Assembly: GCA_014773175.1 (NCBI GenBank)
Contig: VXCM01001294.1
Location: 1 to 64,000, forward strand
Direction of reading: 5' to 3'
Length of the DNA: 64,000 nucleotides
From: Lucifuga dentata
Lineage: Eukaryota; Chordata; Actinopteri; Ophidiiformes; Bythitidae
Shown: piece by piece, positions 1-16,700 of the stretch
How the letters are laid out: each line of letters starts with the position of its first letter
Position numbering within the stretch: the first letter of the stretch is position 1
Program-made: the position numbers and the translations under genes
Notes under the pieces: model-generated
Database searches by the model: none
What the model was told of the DNA's origin: nothing
What the model saw: only the letters and a program-made list of their open reading frames with translations

Positions 1-166
1 GATGTTTATTTACCTCTAAATGGGTAGAAAATCACACAAAAAAAGAAATTGGATGACATTTTTTTTAATTGGTTCCCAGGAGGATATATATAAATAAAAC
101 AAACACACAGGCGCGCGCAGACATACACACGTACATATACTACAAAATCTGAATTGGGTTTAGTGG

Positions 167-238
167 GGTTCCATGGTGTAATGGTTAGCACTCTGGACTC
201 TGAATCCAGCGATCCGAGTTCAAATCTCGGTGGAACCT
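167..238 (+). tRNA. tRNA-Gln (anticodon CTG)
   Basis: A 72-nt cloverleaf reads directly from the sequence. The 7-bp acceptor stem pairs 167-173 with 231-237, with discriminator T238. The anticodon loop CTCTGAA places CTG at positions 34-36, which decodes CAG (Gln). The D-arm holds a recognisable A box and the T-arm carries GAGTTCAAATCTC (B box). There is no intron and no encoded CCA, as expected for a eukaryotic nuclear tRNA. A T-run at 243-247 is a plausible Pol III terminator. The gene ends about 200 bp upstream of the rbx1 start codon on the same strand. Confidence 0.95.
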
Positions 239-242
239 AAGA

Positions 243-247
243 TTTTT
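243..247 (+). terminator. Pol III T-run terminator of tRNA-Gln
   Basis: Five T residues lie four bases after the tRNA 3' end. This is the usual Pol III stop. Confidence 0.6.
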
Positions 248-329
248 ACATTTTGGGTATTTAAAATAAATTACCAAAAAAGTATGTTATGTAAGTTCAA
301 TTGACAAATCGCATCCCTATAAATATATA

Positions 330-434
330 TTATAAGCGCAAAAACAAATAGGTCGACTTCGCCGACCGCACCGCCGGTTCACTTCCACTTTAAAACACTT
401 CCGGGGAGCGTCACGCGAACATTCTTTCTTCAAG
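330..434 (+). promoter_or_regulatory. rbx1: rbx1 proximal promoter / 5' UTR with ETS-type motif
   Basis: A short CpG-containing stretch precedes the rbx1 ATG. It contains ACTTCCGG at about 397-404, which matches the ETS/GABP core on the minus strand (CCGGAAGT) that is common in housekeeping promoters. No TATA box sits at a usual distance. The transcription start cannot be placed from sequence alone. Confidence 0.45.
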
Positions 435-5000
<4,566 letters not shown>

Positions 5001-5184
5001 CTGGAACATGGCGGATCATTTTTCAGCGTCTGCACGCTTCACCCTCACTGCGCTTGTATCACGGTCATTATTTACCCCGTATTTTTTTTTGNCGTCTGCA
5101 CGCTTCACCCTCACTGCGCTTGTATCACGGTCATTATTTACCCCGTATTTTTTTTTGTTGGTATGATGTAAGTACAAAAATAAA
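5001..5184 (+). other. rbx1: rbx1 3' UTR with poly(A) signal
   Basis: Non-coding sequence follows the stop. AATAAA at 5179-5184 is a likely polyadenylation signal, followed by a GT-containing stretch. A 65-bp block (5027-5091 and 5093-5157) is duplicated exactly around the N at 5092, almost certainly an assembly join, so the true UTR is shorter. Confidence 0.7.
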
Positions 5185-5615
5185 GGAGAATGTTCTGTCA
5201 AAAAAAAAAACAACCTGGTTGTACTTGTACTTAGTCTGCAACAGAACACCACATGATCAAACACCTCAAACGAGAGGCAAGTAATGATGTCTGCATCCAG
5301 TTACCTCACTCCAGCATTTACACACAACACGCTCACTTTTTGTGGAATTAAAGAGCGTCCAGTAACAGGAATTTGCTCGGTCAGGTAAGCTTTGACGCGG
5401 CAATTCAGGATCCATGAGATCCAGAACAAACTGTGTGTTATAAAGCTGTTAATCCTCGGCAGAGACAGATGCCTGGGCTGGATTAAACGACCTGCTGCCT
5501 CGTCCCGAGACGCCGCCCCAGTTAAATATGAGCAGTGTGTTTATTCTACACAATCTGTAATTCCACTAAAAGCTATAAGCAGCTGTGTAAAGATCATAAC
5601 CTGACAGTCATTGCT

Positions 5616-6092
5616 TTAAAGAACCACACTGATGATTTTGCATGTTTCAGATGTTACTGCCAAAAAAGTACTACTGAAGTGGTACATTTTAAAATACTTT
5701 TTCTTACCTTTCAGACTGCCATTGGTTTCAGTTCATTCCAGTACGCTATTAAAATCAACTTGTTGATACTTGAAACATGCTTGAGATACATAATCCATCA
5801 CAGAAAACAAAAATCTGTTAAATTGTTTTACTTAATTTGACCAGTCCAGCTACATGGAAGAAAATGTATGTCTGCCAGGAAATATAGTATCAGGAAGACT
5901 GGTTTTGCCAAGAAATTAAAAAAGACTGTCTTTTCTACATTCTGACATACGTGTTAGGTGAACAATGGATTTTGGCAAAATAAGAGGAAAACTAAAATAC
6001 AGTTTCATATTTTGGAAAATGGTCATAATTTAATGCATACAGATAATGTTTATTGGGCTTAAACATGCAAAATTACCAGTATGGTCCTTTAA
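5616..6092. mobile_element. TTAA MITE, subfamily 2
   Basis: Begins TTAAAGAACCACACTGATG and ends ACCAGTATGGTCCTTTAA. Internal blocks match the subfamily with the CATGCTTGAGATACATAATCC segment. Non-coding. Confidence 0.75.
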
Positions 6093-6295
6093 GTTTTGAC
6101 TTGTTGGAGGAAAATATTTGTGAGCAGCCATGCTGTAGACACCCAACCCAACAACTCGCAAAATACACACGTGTGTATTTTGTGTGGCTTCATCCAGTGA
6201 GATGTGGGAGAAACTGCTTCAACTGACTAAAGATCCAAACAACAAATGTTGACTTCTTACGCAACAAATTGTCAGAAATTATTTTATCACTTTAC

Positions 6296-6905
6296 TTAAA
6301 GGACCATACTGACCATTTTGCATGTTTGAGCCTAATATATTCAATTTTCATACGTTACGTTACTGACAATCATTTCCCAAAGGATAAAACCGTATTTCAG
6401 CTTTCCTGATATTTTGCAAAATCTTTTAATCTTTCAAAATCAAATATTCAAGTGATACACCCACCTTAAAAATCAATGTTTCTCCTGCTAATAGCTACAC
6501 AGCCTTATGAAGTCACGGTCCTTTAAATTTTTCTATAAACACAGGTCTTCTTTTGGGTCTATATTCCCTGGTGGAGGCATACATTCACTCCATGCTTTTT
6601 TATTGCGATTAAATGCTAAATTTACGTAACTTAAAAAAAAAAAAAAANTTAAAAAAAAAAAAAAACCCTGACTACACGTCTTGTTGGTGATGATGATTAC
6701 CTATCCCAAGAACGTTTCAAGTGCCAGCAAGTTGATTTTAATAGCAGAATGAACAGAAACCAATGGAGGTCTGGAAGGTAGGAAAAACATTTGTAATTCA
6801 CCGTTCCAGTAGTATGCTTTGGGAAATGATTGCCAGTAACGTTACATGTATGAAAATTGAATATATTAGGCTCGAACATGCAAAATGTCCGGTATGGTCC
6901 TTTAA
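6296..6905 (+). mobile_element. TTAA MITE, common subfamily (contains N join)
   Basis: Full-length ~610-bp copy from TTAAAGGACCATACTGACC to CCGGTATGGTCCTTTAA. The A-rich centre carries the N at 6648 within a repeated A-run. Confidence 0.85.
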
Positions 6906-7017
6906 TATGATCAACCTATGATAAACTTAGTAACTCCAAACTCTTGTAAAACAAGATAATACAAACAAGGAAAGCTCACACAGGAAGCAAAGTCAAACTC
7001 ACTGCAGCAACAGAATA

Positions 7018-7647
7018 TTTATTCTTGTAAATTAATATTTTCCAACAGGAATCGACATAGGGAACAAGACATTTTTATTTACTTTTTTTTTCATTTTTAA
7101 TAGATCTGATTACAAAAAAGCACCGACTCGTTTGTGGGGGTCGGNTTACTTTTTTTTTCATTTTTAATAGATCTGATTACAAAAAAGCACCGACTCGTTT
7201 GTGGGGGTCGGCTTAGTATTCGGAGAAAGAAAAGACCGCTAGCTAACCCGTTAAGAAGTTAAATGGCTGGAAAAGTGTGAGCTGACATCTAAATACAGGA
7301 GCTCCCCATTTAACCTTCGCAGATACATGTTAAGAAGAAGTCAACTTGTGGTGTGTTAGACGAGTCAGTGGTTTTTTTTTGTTTTTAAATATCGTACCCT
7401 CTGTGGGGTCTTGCTCTGACCCCCTCATCTCTAAACCATGGAGTTGCTTTGAGATGTTGCTAAGTGCTAACGGGCTGATTACATACATTGAAAAGTTACT
7501 GTCGCGCCCATTAAAACATCGCCCACTCTCCTGTTTGAACTGAACACAGTGGAAAAAGCGTTAAAGCGCTCCGCCTCCAAAAACGACCACGTCTGCTCTC
7601 CTGTCGACCCTCTCCTGGATTCTCCCGCTTTCCGGTAACTTCTTCAT
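7018..7647 (-). other. st13: st13 3' UTR with candidate poly(A) signals
   Basis: On the minus strand, AATAAA lies at 7079-7074 and again at 7023-7018, about 570-630 bp past the stop. A 66-bp block (7079-7144 and 7146-7211) is duplicated around the N at 7145, so the second signal and UTR length should be read with care. Confidence 0.55.
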
Positions 7648-7782
7648 CTACGGCTGTGGCTGGGCTCCGAATTTGGAGCTCAGCTTGTTGACGAGGGCCA
7701 TGACCTTAGGGTTGTTCTGGTATTTAGCGATGTTGGCTGGGGTCTGCGCCACATCCTGGAAGGCAGCCATCACCTCGGGGTC
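7648..7782 (-). CDS. st13: st13 terminal coding exon (DP/STI1 domain, stop)
   Basis: Encodes [17 protein letters not shown] through [12 protein letters not shown] and TAG (45 codons with stop). DPEVM..F and NPKVM are hallmarks of the Hip/Sti1 C-terminal domain. Confidence 0.96.
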   Translation of the reverse strand, partial: DPEVMAAFQDVAQTPANIAKYQNNPKVMALVNKLSSKFGAQPQP

Positions 7783-10700
7783 CTGAAAGTCACAAAGGAG
7801 GAAATGGGTCAGGTGTCAGAAAAAAAAAAACAAAAAAAACTCATCCTTTTTTTTTTTTTTAATTGCCTGCATTTATGTTTTATTTAGGTTAAAGGACCAT
7901 ACCATCTATTTTGCATGTTTGAGCTTAATATATTCAATTTTCATATGTTAACATTACTGACAATCATTTCCCAAAGCATACTACTGGAACAGTGAATTAA
8001 AAATGTTTTTCCTACCTTCCAGACTGCCATTGGTTTCATTTCATTCTGGTTCACTATTAAAGTCAACTTCTTGAAACTTGAAACGTTCTTAGGATAGGTA
8101 ATCCATCATCACCAGCAAGACAACATGTACTGAGTTTTTTTTTTTTTTTTTTTTTAGAAATTATGTAATTTTAGCGTTTAAGCGCAATAAAAAGCGCAGA
8201 GTGAATGTGTATGTCTCCACCGGGGAATATATTCCCAAAAGAAGACCTGCGTTTATGGAAAAATTTTGACGGTGAATGAACCTGAACAATCGCCGGTATG
8301 GTCCTTTAAATCATGTGAGGCAGTTCATATAGAAGTGGCTCAAATGGCAGTGGATAGATACTGCACATAATCTATAAAATATATCAGTCCTCCTGCATCA
8401 TATAATAAAGGTCCGGTATTACTGAGACCCGCCGCCTGTGGAAGTGGGATGCAGCAGTGGATCTGGTGATGGACGAGTGTCGAACGCTAACTCACCTTCA
8501 TGGCGTTGAGCAGCTCAGGATCCTTCAGGAATTCACCAATGCCAGGCATGCCGGGAGGCATTCCGCCTGCAAACCCAGCAGCACCTGCAGAACAGCGAGC
8601 ACAGAGAGTCACTGCAGCAGCACTCGTTACTCCTGAAAATACACTGTCTGATGAACACACCACCAGTCCACCAGACACAGAGCGTTACCCACTTACAGAG
8701 CGCTTGCAGGAGGGATTTGCTCCGTGGAATTGGAAACAGAACAATGAGAGTATGACACAACATAAAATGCCTCCGCACCTGAATACATAATGTGAATAAA
8801 GACATCAGATGATGGGACTTGCATCGCTCCGTGTGCTCCTGATCTGGATGCTGCCTGCGTTGTTCAGATCTCAGCAGACAGGAAGTTACACCATTCAAGC
8901 CCATCCTTCATGAATGCTCTACAGATGATCTTCATCCTTTTATATAATAACTAAACTTTTTTTTTTGACTGTGTTCTCGGTGTAGAAACCAGTTTTATGT
9001 CAAATCGCAATTCCAAAGCAAAATAACTTTATGGATGAGAGTGGGCGGAGCCTGGAAGACGAGACAGGGCAACCTTTTCAGTTTTAGGGCTGACTGCGCT
9101 TGATAAATGTGTTCCAGTTGCATTTACACCTGCTACTTTTGAGTGATTTGATCACGATGCGAGACAAATGCATCTGTGTGTCAGAGCGTCCTGATCCCAA
9201 CGCGAGCGTTTACAACCTACACCAGCATGTGATCTGCTTATCTGGATGCTGAGTGTAAATCGGGGACAAGGTGTAAATGAAAGACGTATTCTGTGTGATC
9301 AGTCAAAGTCTGGTGTGTGTTGTAACACAAATTATGATGAACGTTCTCCCTTTGTAATGATGTGATGTCCTGTGAGGACACTGAATGGCAGTTTCTGCTC
9401 TCTTACCTGGGAAGAAGCCTCCTCCAGCTTGTCTGGCTTCCTCCTCCTGCTGAAGGTGAAAAAACAGGCAAAGTTAAAGGACATACCACCCATTTTGCAT
9501 GTTTGAGCCTAATATATTCAATTTTCATACATGTAACGTTACTGATAATCATTTCCCAAAACATACTACTGGAACAGTGAATTAAAAATGTTTTTCCTAC
9601 CTTCCAGGCTGCCATTGAATTCAGTTCATTCTGCTATTAAAATCAGCTTGTTGATACTTGGAATGTTCTTGAGATAGGTAATCCATCATCACCAACAAGA
9701 TGTGTATTCAGTTTTTTTTTTTTTTTTTTTTGTAGAAGTTTAATAATTTTAGTGTTTAAGTGCAATAAAAAACGCAGATTGAATGTATGTCTCCACTGGG
9801 GAATATAGCCCCAAAAGAAGACCTGCATTTATCGAAAAATTTAAACAACCATGGCTTCATAAGGCTGCATAACTATTAGCGGATGAAACAAAACATTTTA
9901 TGGTGGGTGTATTGCTTTAATATTTGATTTTGAAAGATTAAAAGATTTTGCAAAATATCAGGAAAGCTGAAATATGGTTTTATCCTTTGGAAAATGATTG
10001 TCAGTAACGTAACATGTATGAAAATTGAATGTATTAGGCTCAAACATGCAAAATGGATGGTATGGTCCTTTAAGATCCTAAATCACGAAACTAAGATTCA
10101 TAGAAAGCGAATAAAAGGATTTTCTCATGGACTTGCAGCTTGATGCTGCATTTGTTTATAACTAAAGGAGGACGTCAAAAGTGAGAAATGCCTCATTACC
10201 GACATCTTTGAGCTTTTAGAAGTAGGAAAATGATTGAAAAAGCACAACGTCTTGTAAAAGTAATATTCCTTCATAGTTTACTGTGTGCTTATTACATCAG
10301 GAGTTGGATCTCTGACTCAAAGGCCTTTAGGAAATGCAGAGCTGACTCATAATTGGATGCAGGGATTCTCTCCGGCAGTGACTCACCCTCTGAGCGCGTG
10401 CGTGCTCCTCCCGGGCCTTCTTTATCCGCTCCTGTTTCTCTTGGACCTCCTTCTCCTCCTTCTTGCGCTGGTATTTACGTCTGTGCTCCACGATTTTGTT
10501 CGCCTGAGAACAGAAGACAATAACGTGTGAGAAAAACAGTAGAGAGTCTGGTGTCATTTTCATTTTACTGATGAGCGTCAGAATAGCGTGAGTTTCAGGG
10601 CGTGGGTTAACTCGTCCGTTACGAGCTCGAACAATGTGTGCATTAAAACAATTCTTGCGTTGTAAAAGAAATGAAATGGGTGTTTGCGTTCTCCGTCTGT

Positions 10701-13700
10701 TCTCAGGCGCCGTACCTTAGGCTGCACCTCCTTCAGCATGGTGCTCGCATCCTCGTCGTAGTCCAGTTTGCAAGCTGTAGCCAGATCCCGAGCTGCCTCC
10801 TCCCAGTGTCCCAGCAGCCTGCAACACGCACACACACAGATTACCAGTACATCACCAAATGGGTGGCACAAGCAGAACAACATAAACGTAACGAAACCTT
10901 AATTTGCCAAAAACTGAAAGGCTTAAATCAATTCATTTTGTCTATAAGCTACAGCTGTTCATATATATTATTTTTATATTATTATTTTGGAGTCTGAGGC
11001 TGCGTCCTCACACCTTTTTGAGTAGGAAAAGCTGCGTGAAGACAACACACAACTCCATGCTGACACACTGCTGTCTGTTCTTCTTTATGATTGGGTCAGT
11101 GGATTAAAAAACAGCAACACTTTTTTGGAACTTTTTTCCAACTTTATAAAGCGCTCTGTGTAATTAAAAAAAAAAAAAACNTTTTTTTTTTTTTTTTTTT
11201 ACATGGAGGAAAAGGCAAAAAAAGGACAAATGATAAGACACTTTCTGACTGAACTAAACGTTTGGCTTTGCTGAAGAAAGCATAAAATGATGATTCAGCT
11301 GATGAAATGTTAAATGCCAATTCCAAAAACAAGCTAAAGTGCACGTGTGTGTGTTTACACTGAGGGTTTGGCCATGTCCTGCATACATGTTACGTTACTG
11401 ACAATCATTTCCCAAAGGATAAAACTGTATTTCAGCTTTCCTAATATTTTGTAAAATCTCTTAATCTTTCAAAATCAAATATTCAAGTGATACACCCACC
11501 TTAAAAATCCATGTTTCTCTTGCTAACAGTTACACAGCCTTATGAAGTCACAGTCATTTAAATTTGTCCATAAACACAGGTCTTCTTTTGGGACTATATT
11601 CTCTGGCGGAGACATACATTCACTCCACGCTTTTTATTGCACTTAAATGCTAAGGCTGGTTTTAAATGAGCGCTGAGCGTTGCGCTGACCTGGGCGTTCC
11701 ATTATTGTGTATTGGGAGCTGAGCAGTGCTCCGAACATCGCGTCATGCCACCTTGAGGGCTGTATAGCGCTTAAAGTTCAACTAAATTCAACTTTGATCT
11801 TTCTGACGCTGACCTTTCCAACATGCAACCAATCAGAGAACAGCTGAACATCATGTAAACAGAAGTGCCACAGCGATGAAGGAGAAGTTCATAACCTGTG
11901 TAGAGCAGTTTAGGACAGTGACTCAACATTCGCCATTTTTTCACTGTTCTTCTCTGAATGAGGAGAAGAGCCAGAGCCTTCTTTGTTGCAATGTTCATGT
12001 CGCTACCCGATTTGATCCAGAAACCCGATTTGGACCACGAATGTGCAAAGATCACCCATGATAACCATCAACCTGTCATTAGCAACGACGCTTCCTGTCA
12101 GCTCTTGCTTGAGCAGCGCTGCTCAGACTCAGAGCCTGGATGCCAAGCTCAGCACCAACGTTCAACACTTATCATGTCAAAGGAGCCCAAGATTACAAAA
12201 CTTCGAAAAACCTGAATAATTCTCTATTAAAAGCCGGTATTCAATTAATGGCTGGTTCCCAATAATAGGCGGGAGGTAAGTCAGCAGGACGAAATAGTGG
12301 CCGGTCCCTAATAAAGGCCGGGTTGGTTTATGTCTGTTACTGGTCCAGGCAAATATTACTGTATTCTGCTGTTGCTAACGCTAACTACGGAGCCTGGGAG
12401 GCTCACGGAGGAGGGGAAAATGACTTAATCGTTTGAACAAGCTTTTTTTTCCCTCTCCCCCCTTGAGCCAGCCTGGGCTCCATAACCAGATGACAGTTTC
12501 TATGTTTTAAGTACCAAACCGCTTTAAAAACCTCTAGCCGTTGTCCTTTCAGCCAGAAGGAACGACCGGACTCAGCGTGAAACAAAGCCGTAAACATGGA
12601 GCTCCTCCCCAGCGAGGAGCGAGTGATGCTCTGCTGTAACACACCAACCCAGAAATGTAGATAAAATGGATGAAAGTGAACCTTTCTAAAAGCTGATAGA
12701 GGAATGATCACACTGTGAAATGTTTCTCCGTAGCAGTGATGTTTTTTTTTAAATTTTATTTTAGTTTCTTAAATGTATTATGGTGCGTCTATCAGCGGTG
12801 GGACATATACGCTGCAAGCTGGCTACAAGGCTCTCATTTCAGTTTGACATCTCACCACGCCTACCGTAATAACTGTTGCAGGGNTGGCTACAAGGCTCTC
12901 ATTTCAGTTTGACATCTCACCACGCCTACCGTAATAACTGTTGCAGGGAGAGCTGACTTAATGGATTTTACCGCGGTCATCATTTCCAGGGTTTTTAATG
13001 GAAAACTGAAGGACACAAATAAACTATGACACAGCAAAGGGAAAGTTTGGCGAGAAGCACACAGTTATACATCCTTAATTAGAAATAAAGGCCTGTCTCC
13101 AATAAAAGCGGTATCTTATAAAGGCCGGGTTCTCTCCGTGGTTGAGGTAAATAAAGGCCCCGGCCACTATTAGAGCATTTACGGTACATATCTTGTTGGT
13201 GATGATGGATTACCTAGCCTAAGAACGTTTCAAGTATCAACAAGTTGATTTTAATAGCGTACCAGAATGAACTGAAACCAATGGCGGTCTGGAAGGTAGG
13301 AAAAACATTTTTAATTCACAGTTCCAGTAGTATACTTTGGGAAATGATGACTGTCAGTAATGTTACATGTATGAAAATTGAATATATTAGGCTGAAACAT
13401 GCAAAATGGCCAGTATGATCCTTTAATATAATGAGCTTTTCTGGCTTGCTTTTGAACGACTTCACCCTAAGTGTTTTTGGACAGTAACACACCTGTGAGC
13501 TTTGCCCCTCCACTTGTACGGCTGCGCTGAGTCGGGGTTGATGCTGATAGCTCTGTTGCAGTCTCTGATGGCTGCGTTGGGTTTCTGCATCTGGATGAAG
13601 ACGCTGAAAGAAAGAAAGTGCGCTTGTTATGCTCACCGTTTCAGAAAAGGACTACTGGAAAATATATACATATACCAGTGAGGCCATGTGTTACTTTGTG

Positions 13701-16700
13701 TGGCAGCAGTTATTAAGTGGAAATACTGTTTTTTTTTTTTTACTGNAAAAAAAAAAAAAAAAATCTGAATCTTAAAGGACCATACCGGCCAGTTTGCGTG
13801 TTTAAGCCTAATACATACAATCCGCATATATGTTACGTTACTGACAATCTATTTCCAAATTATAAAACCATATTTTAGTTTTCCTGTTATTTTTTCAAAT
13901 CCCCTAATCTTTCAAAATCAAATGTTCNAAAACCATATTTTAGTTTTCCTGTTATTTTTTCAAATCCCCTAATCTTTCAAAATCAAATGTTCAGATGACA
14001 CACACCTTAAAATTCAATGAATTCAATGTTTTGCCTTCCAACACTTTTGCACGATTGTTTAGGCACGGATGTTTGTAATTTCTCGGTAAAAGCCGTGTTG
14101 TCCTGGGACTATATTTCCTGGCGGAGATGCGAATTTTCTTCCGTGCAGCTCCGCATTGGATCGGTTAAATAAAGTTACTTAAAAAAAAACTCAAACAGGT
14201 CGTCTTTGCTGTGATAGATTACTTACCACAAACGTGTTTCAAATCTCTACAAGTTATTTTTATAGCATACTGGGATGAACTGAAACCAATGGCAGTCTGG
14301 AAGGCAGGAAAAACAATCTAAAACATACCGCTGCAGTAATATGTTTCGGAAAACTGTTGTCAATAACATAACATGTAAGCAGTTTGTATTGTTTGGGCTC
14401 AAACATGCCCGATTGCCGGTATGTTCCTTTAAAGGACCATACAGTCCATTTTCCATGTTTGAGCCTAATATATTCAGTTTTCATACTTGTAACATTACTG
14501 ACAATCATTTCCCAAAGCATACTACTGGAACGGTGAATTAAAAATGTTTTTCCCTACCTTCCAGACCACCACTGGTTTCAGTTCATTCTGGTACGCTGTT
14601 AAAATCAACTTGTTGATACTTGAAATGTTCTTGGGATAGGTAATCCATCATCGTGAACAGATGTATATTTGGGTTTTTTTTTGTTTTTTTTTAGAAGTTA
14701 CATAATTTTAGCATTTAAGTGCAATAAAAAGTGTGGAGTGAATGTACTGTATGTCTCCACCAGGGAATATAGTCCCAAAAGACCTGCGTTTATGGAAAAA
14801 TTTAAAGGACCGTGACTTCATAAGGCTGTGTAACTATTAGCAGGAGAAACACGGATTTTTAAGGTGGGTGTATCACTTGAATATTTGATTTTGAAAGATT
14901 AAGAGATTTTGCAAAAATATGAGGAAAGCTGAAATACGGTTTTATCCTTTAGGAAATGATTGTCATTAACGTAGCATATATGAAAATTGAAAACATTAGG
15001 CTCAAACATGCAAAATGACCAGTATGGTCCTTTAAAAGTAGAAAAATTAATAAAAAGACAATGCACCTTGCCCTCTTGGCGTACATGATGGCTACACAGG
15101 GGTTCAGCTTGATTGCTTCAGTGAAAAGGTCCAGAGCTTTTTGCAAATCACCTACACAGAAAGACAATTTACAACATGTATGCCTTTTTAATCTGTTAAA
15201 TCCATACGAAACCGTTTTTGTGGATGTGCTGCTATTTCTCTGACCAAAATATGGCCTTACCCTCTCCTAAAGCATTAATGGCCTCCATCTTCTTCTCATT
15301 TGCCTGGTCCATCATCTCCTCTGTGACCTGAGGAGAAAAAAAAACATTACGGCTGAGATGTCCAGCAAAAGCCATCTCAGGATTTCAAAAGCAGAGTTTA
15401 TTTCCCAGGAAACAGGAAACTAAACATAAACAACAGCAATCTGACTCCATGTGTGCAAGTTTAACAGATAAATTCACAAGCGCTTTGCGTTTATATTCAT
15501 TTCTGCCAAAAATGGCAGGAAAACTACCATTTTTACCTCAACATTTTCACACTCTCCCATCTCCTGTGGGTCATCTGTGTCTGGCTCGATCACACCATCT
15601 TTGTCGATTTCTGAAGAACAGTTTAGCCCAAGTTAACTCTGCACGCTTCGGGACACAAGCCAATTTCATACAAACAATGGCCCTGACTTTCAAATCTGTC
15701 ATTACTCTTTGAAATTAAAATAAAGAAAGTTATTGTGCAACAGAGACTCTTAAAGATGCTTTGAGGAAAAAGGATATTCTAACGTTATGGCTTTTGTAAT
15801 GCAGCTTACTAGCAAGAGGCTTATACTGCTTCACTGGAGAGGCCACACCCCCTTCACTCTCACTGAATAAAACATTCCAACTTATGTACCAACAGAACAA
15901 ATTCAGCACACCATAAACTCGTCTATTGGTACATTTTACAAAGTACGACTCAGCGTTACTGTCATTGCCTTTTATAACATAATAATTTTTTTAAAATTTA
16001 CATTAATTTATTATATTTATATCAAAAAGGCAAAAGGATGCCACATAGTGAGAGATTCTCTTTAAAGCGCCCTCCGCTAATGTTGGCAACCTTGGGAAAT
16101 AAAATAAAAAAAAAAGTCTTTGTGTTTATCCAATTGATTTTTCATTTGAAATATTAACAAAAAATACAACCTTTAATTAAAGTTAAATAATGGGCCTAGA
16201 AGAGGACATGTGTCCTCTTCCATAAGTTGGAACGTTTTATCCGATGAGAGCAAAGGGGGTGTGGCCTCTCCAATGAAGCATCCACACACAGTCAGGATCA
16301 GGATGATGATGATAATGATGGTTCAAGTGGACAAAGAATCTCCAACGATTACAGCTGGAGAATTGCAGATGTTTGTTGGATTTTGGGGTCAGAAAGTCTC
16401 CAAAACTACGATCAGACGCCACCAGGGCAATTAAAAAAAAAACAAAAAAAAAAATTTGTGATAAGAATTTTTTTCCTTTCAATTATTTTACTTTAATTAA
16501 AGATTATATTTTGTTAATATTTTGAATGAAAGATCAAGAGGATAAACAACAAAGATTTTTTTTTGCACAGCCCATTTTGCTATTATTTACCAGGGTTGCC
16601 AATAACAGGACGGTGTTGTACAGCCTCAACAGTTATCAATAAAACAAAAGCTGGAAGAAAAGACTAGACAGCTGTCTGAATGCTGCAGATCTCACACCAA

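Larger units (their letters stand above)
5185..7017. other. rbx1-st13 convergent intergenic region
   Basis: The interval between the rbx1 and st13 3' ends is mostly two TTAA MITEs (5616-6092 and 6296-6905). The remaining ~750 bp shows nothing recognisable. Confidence 0.7.

Noticed and set aside
5027..5157. Tandem 65-bp duplication in the rbx1 3' UTR
   Set aside because: It is centred on an N like the other joins, so it is treated as an assembly artefact and not as a biological repeat.
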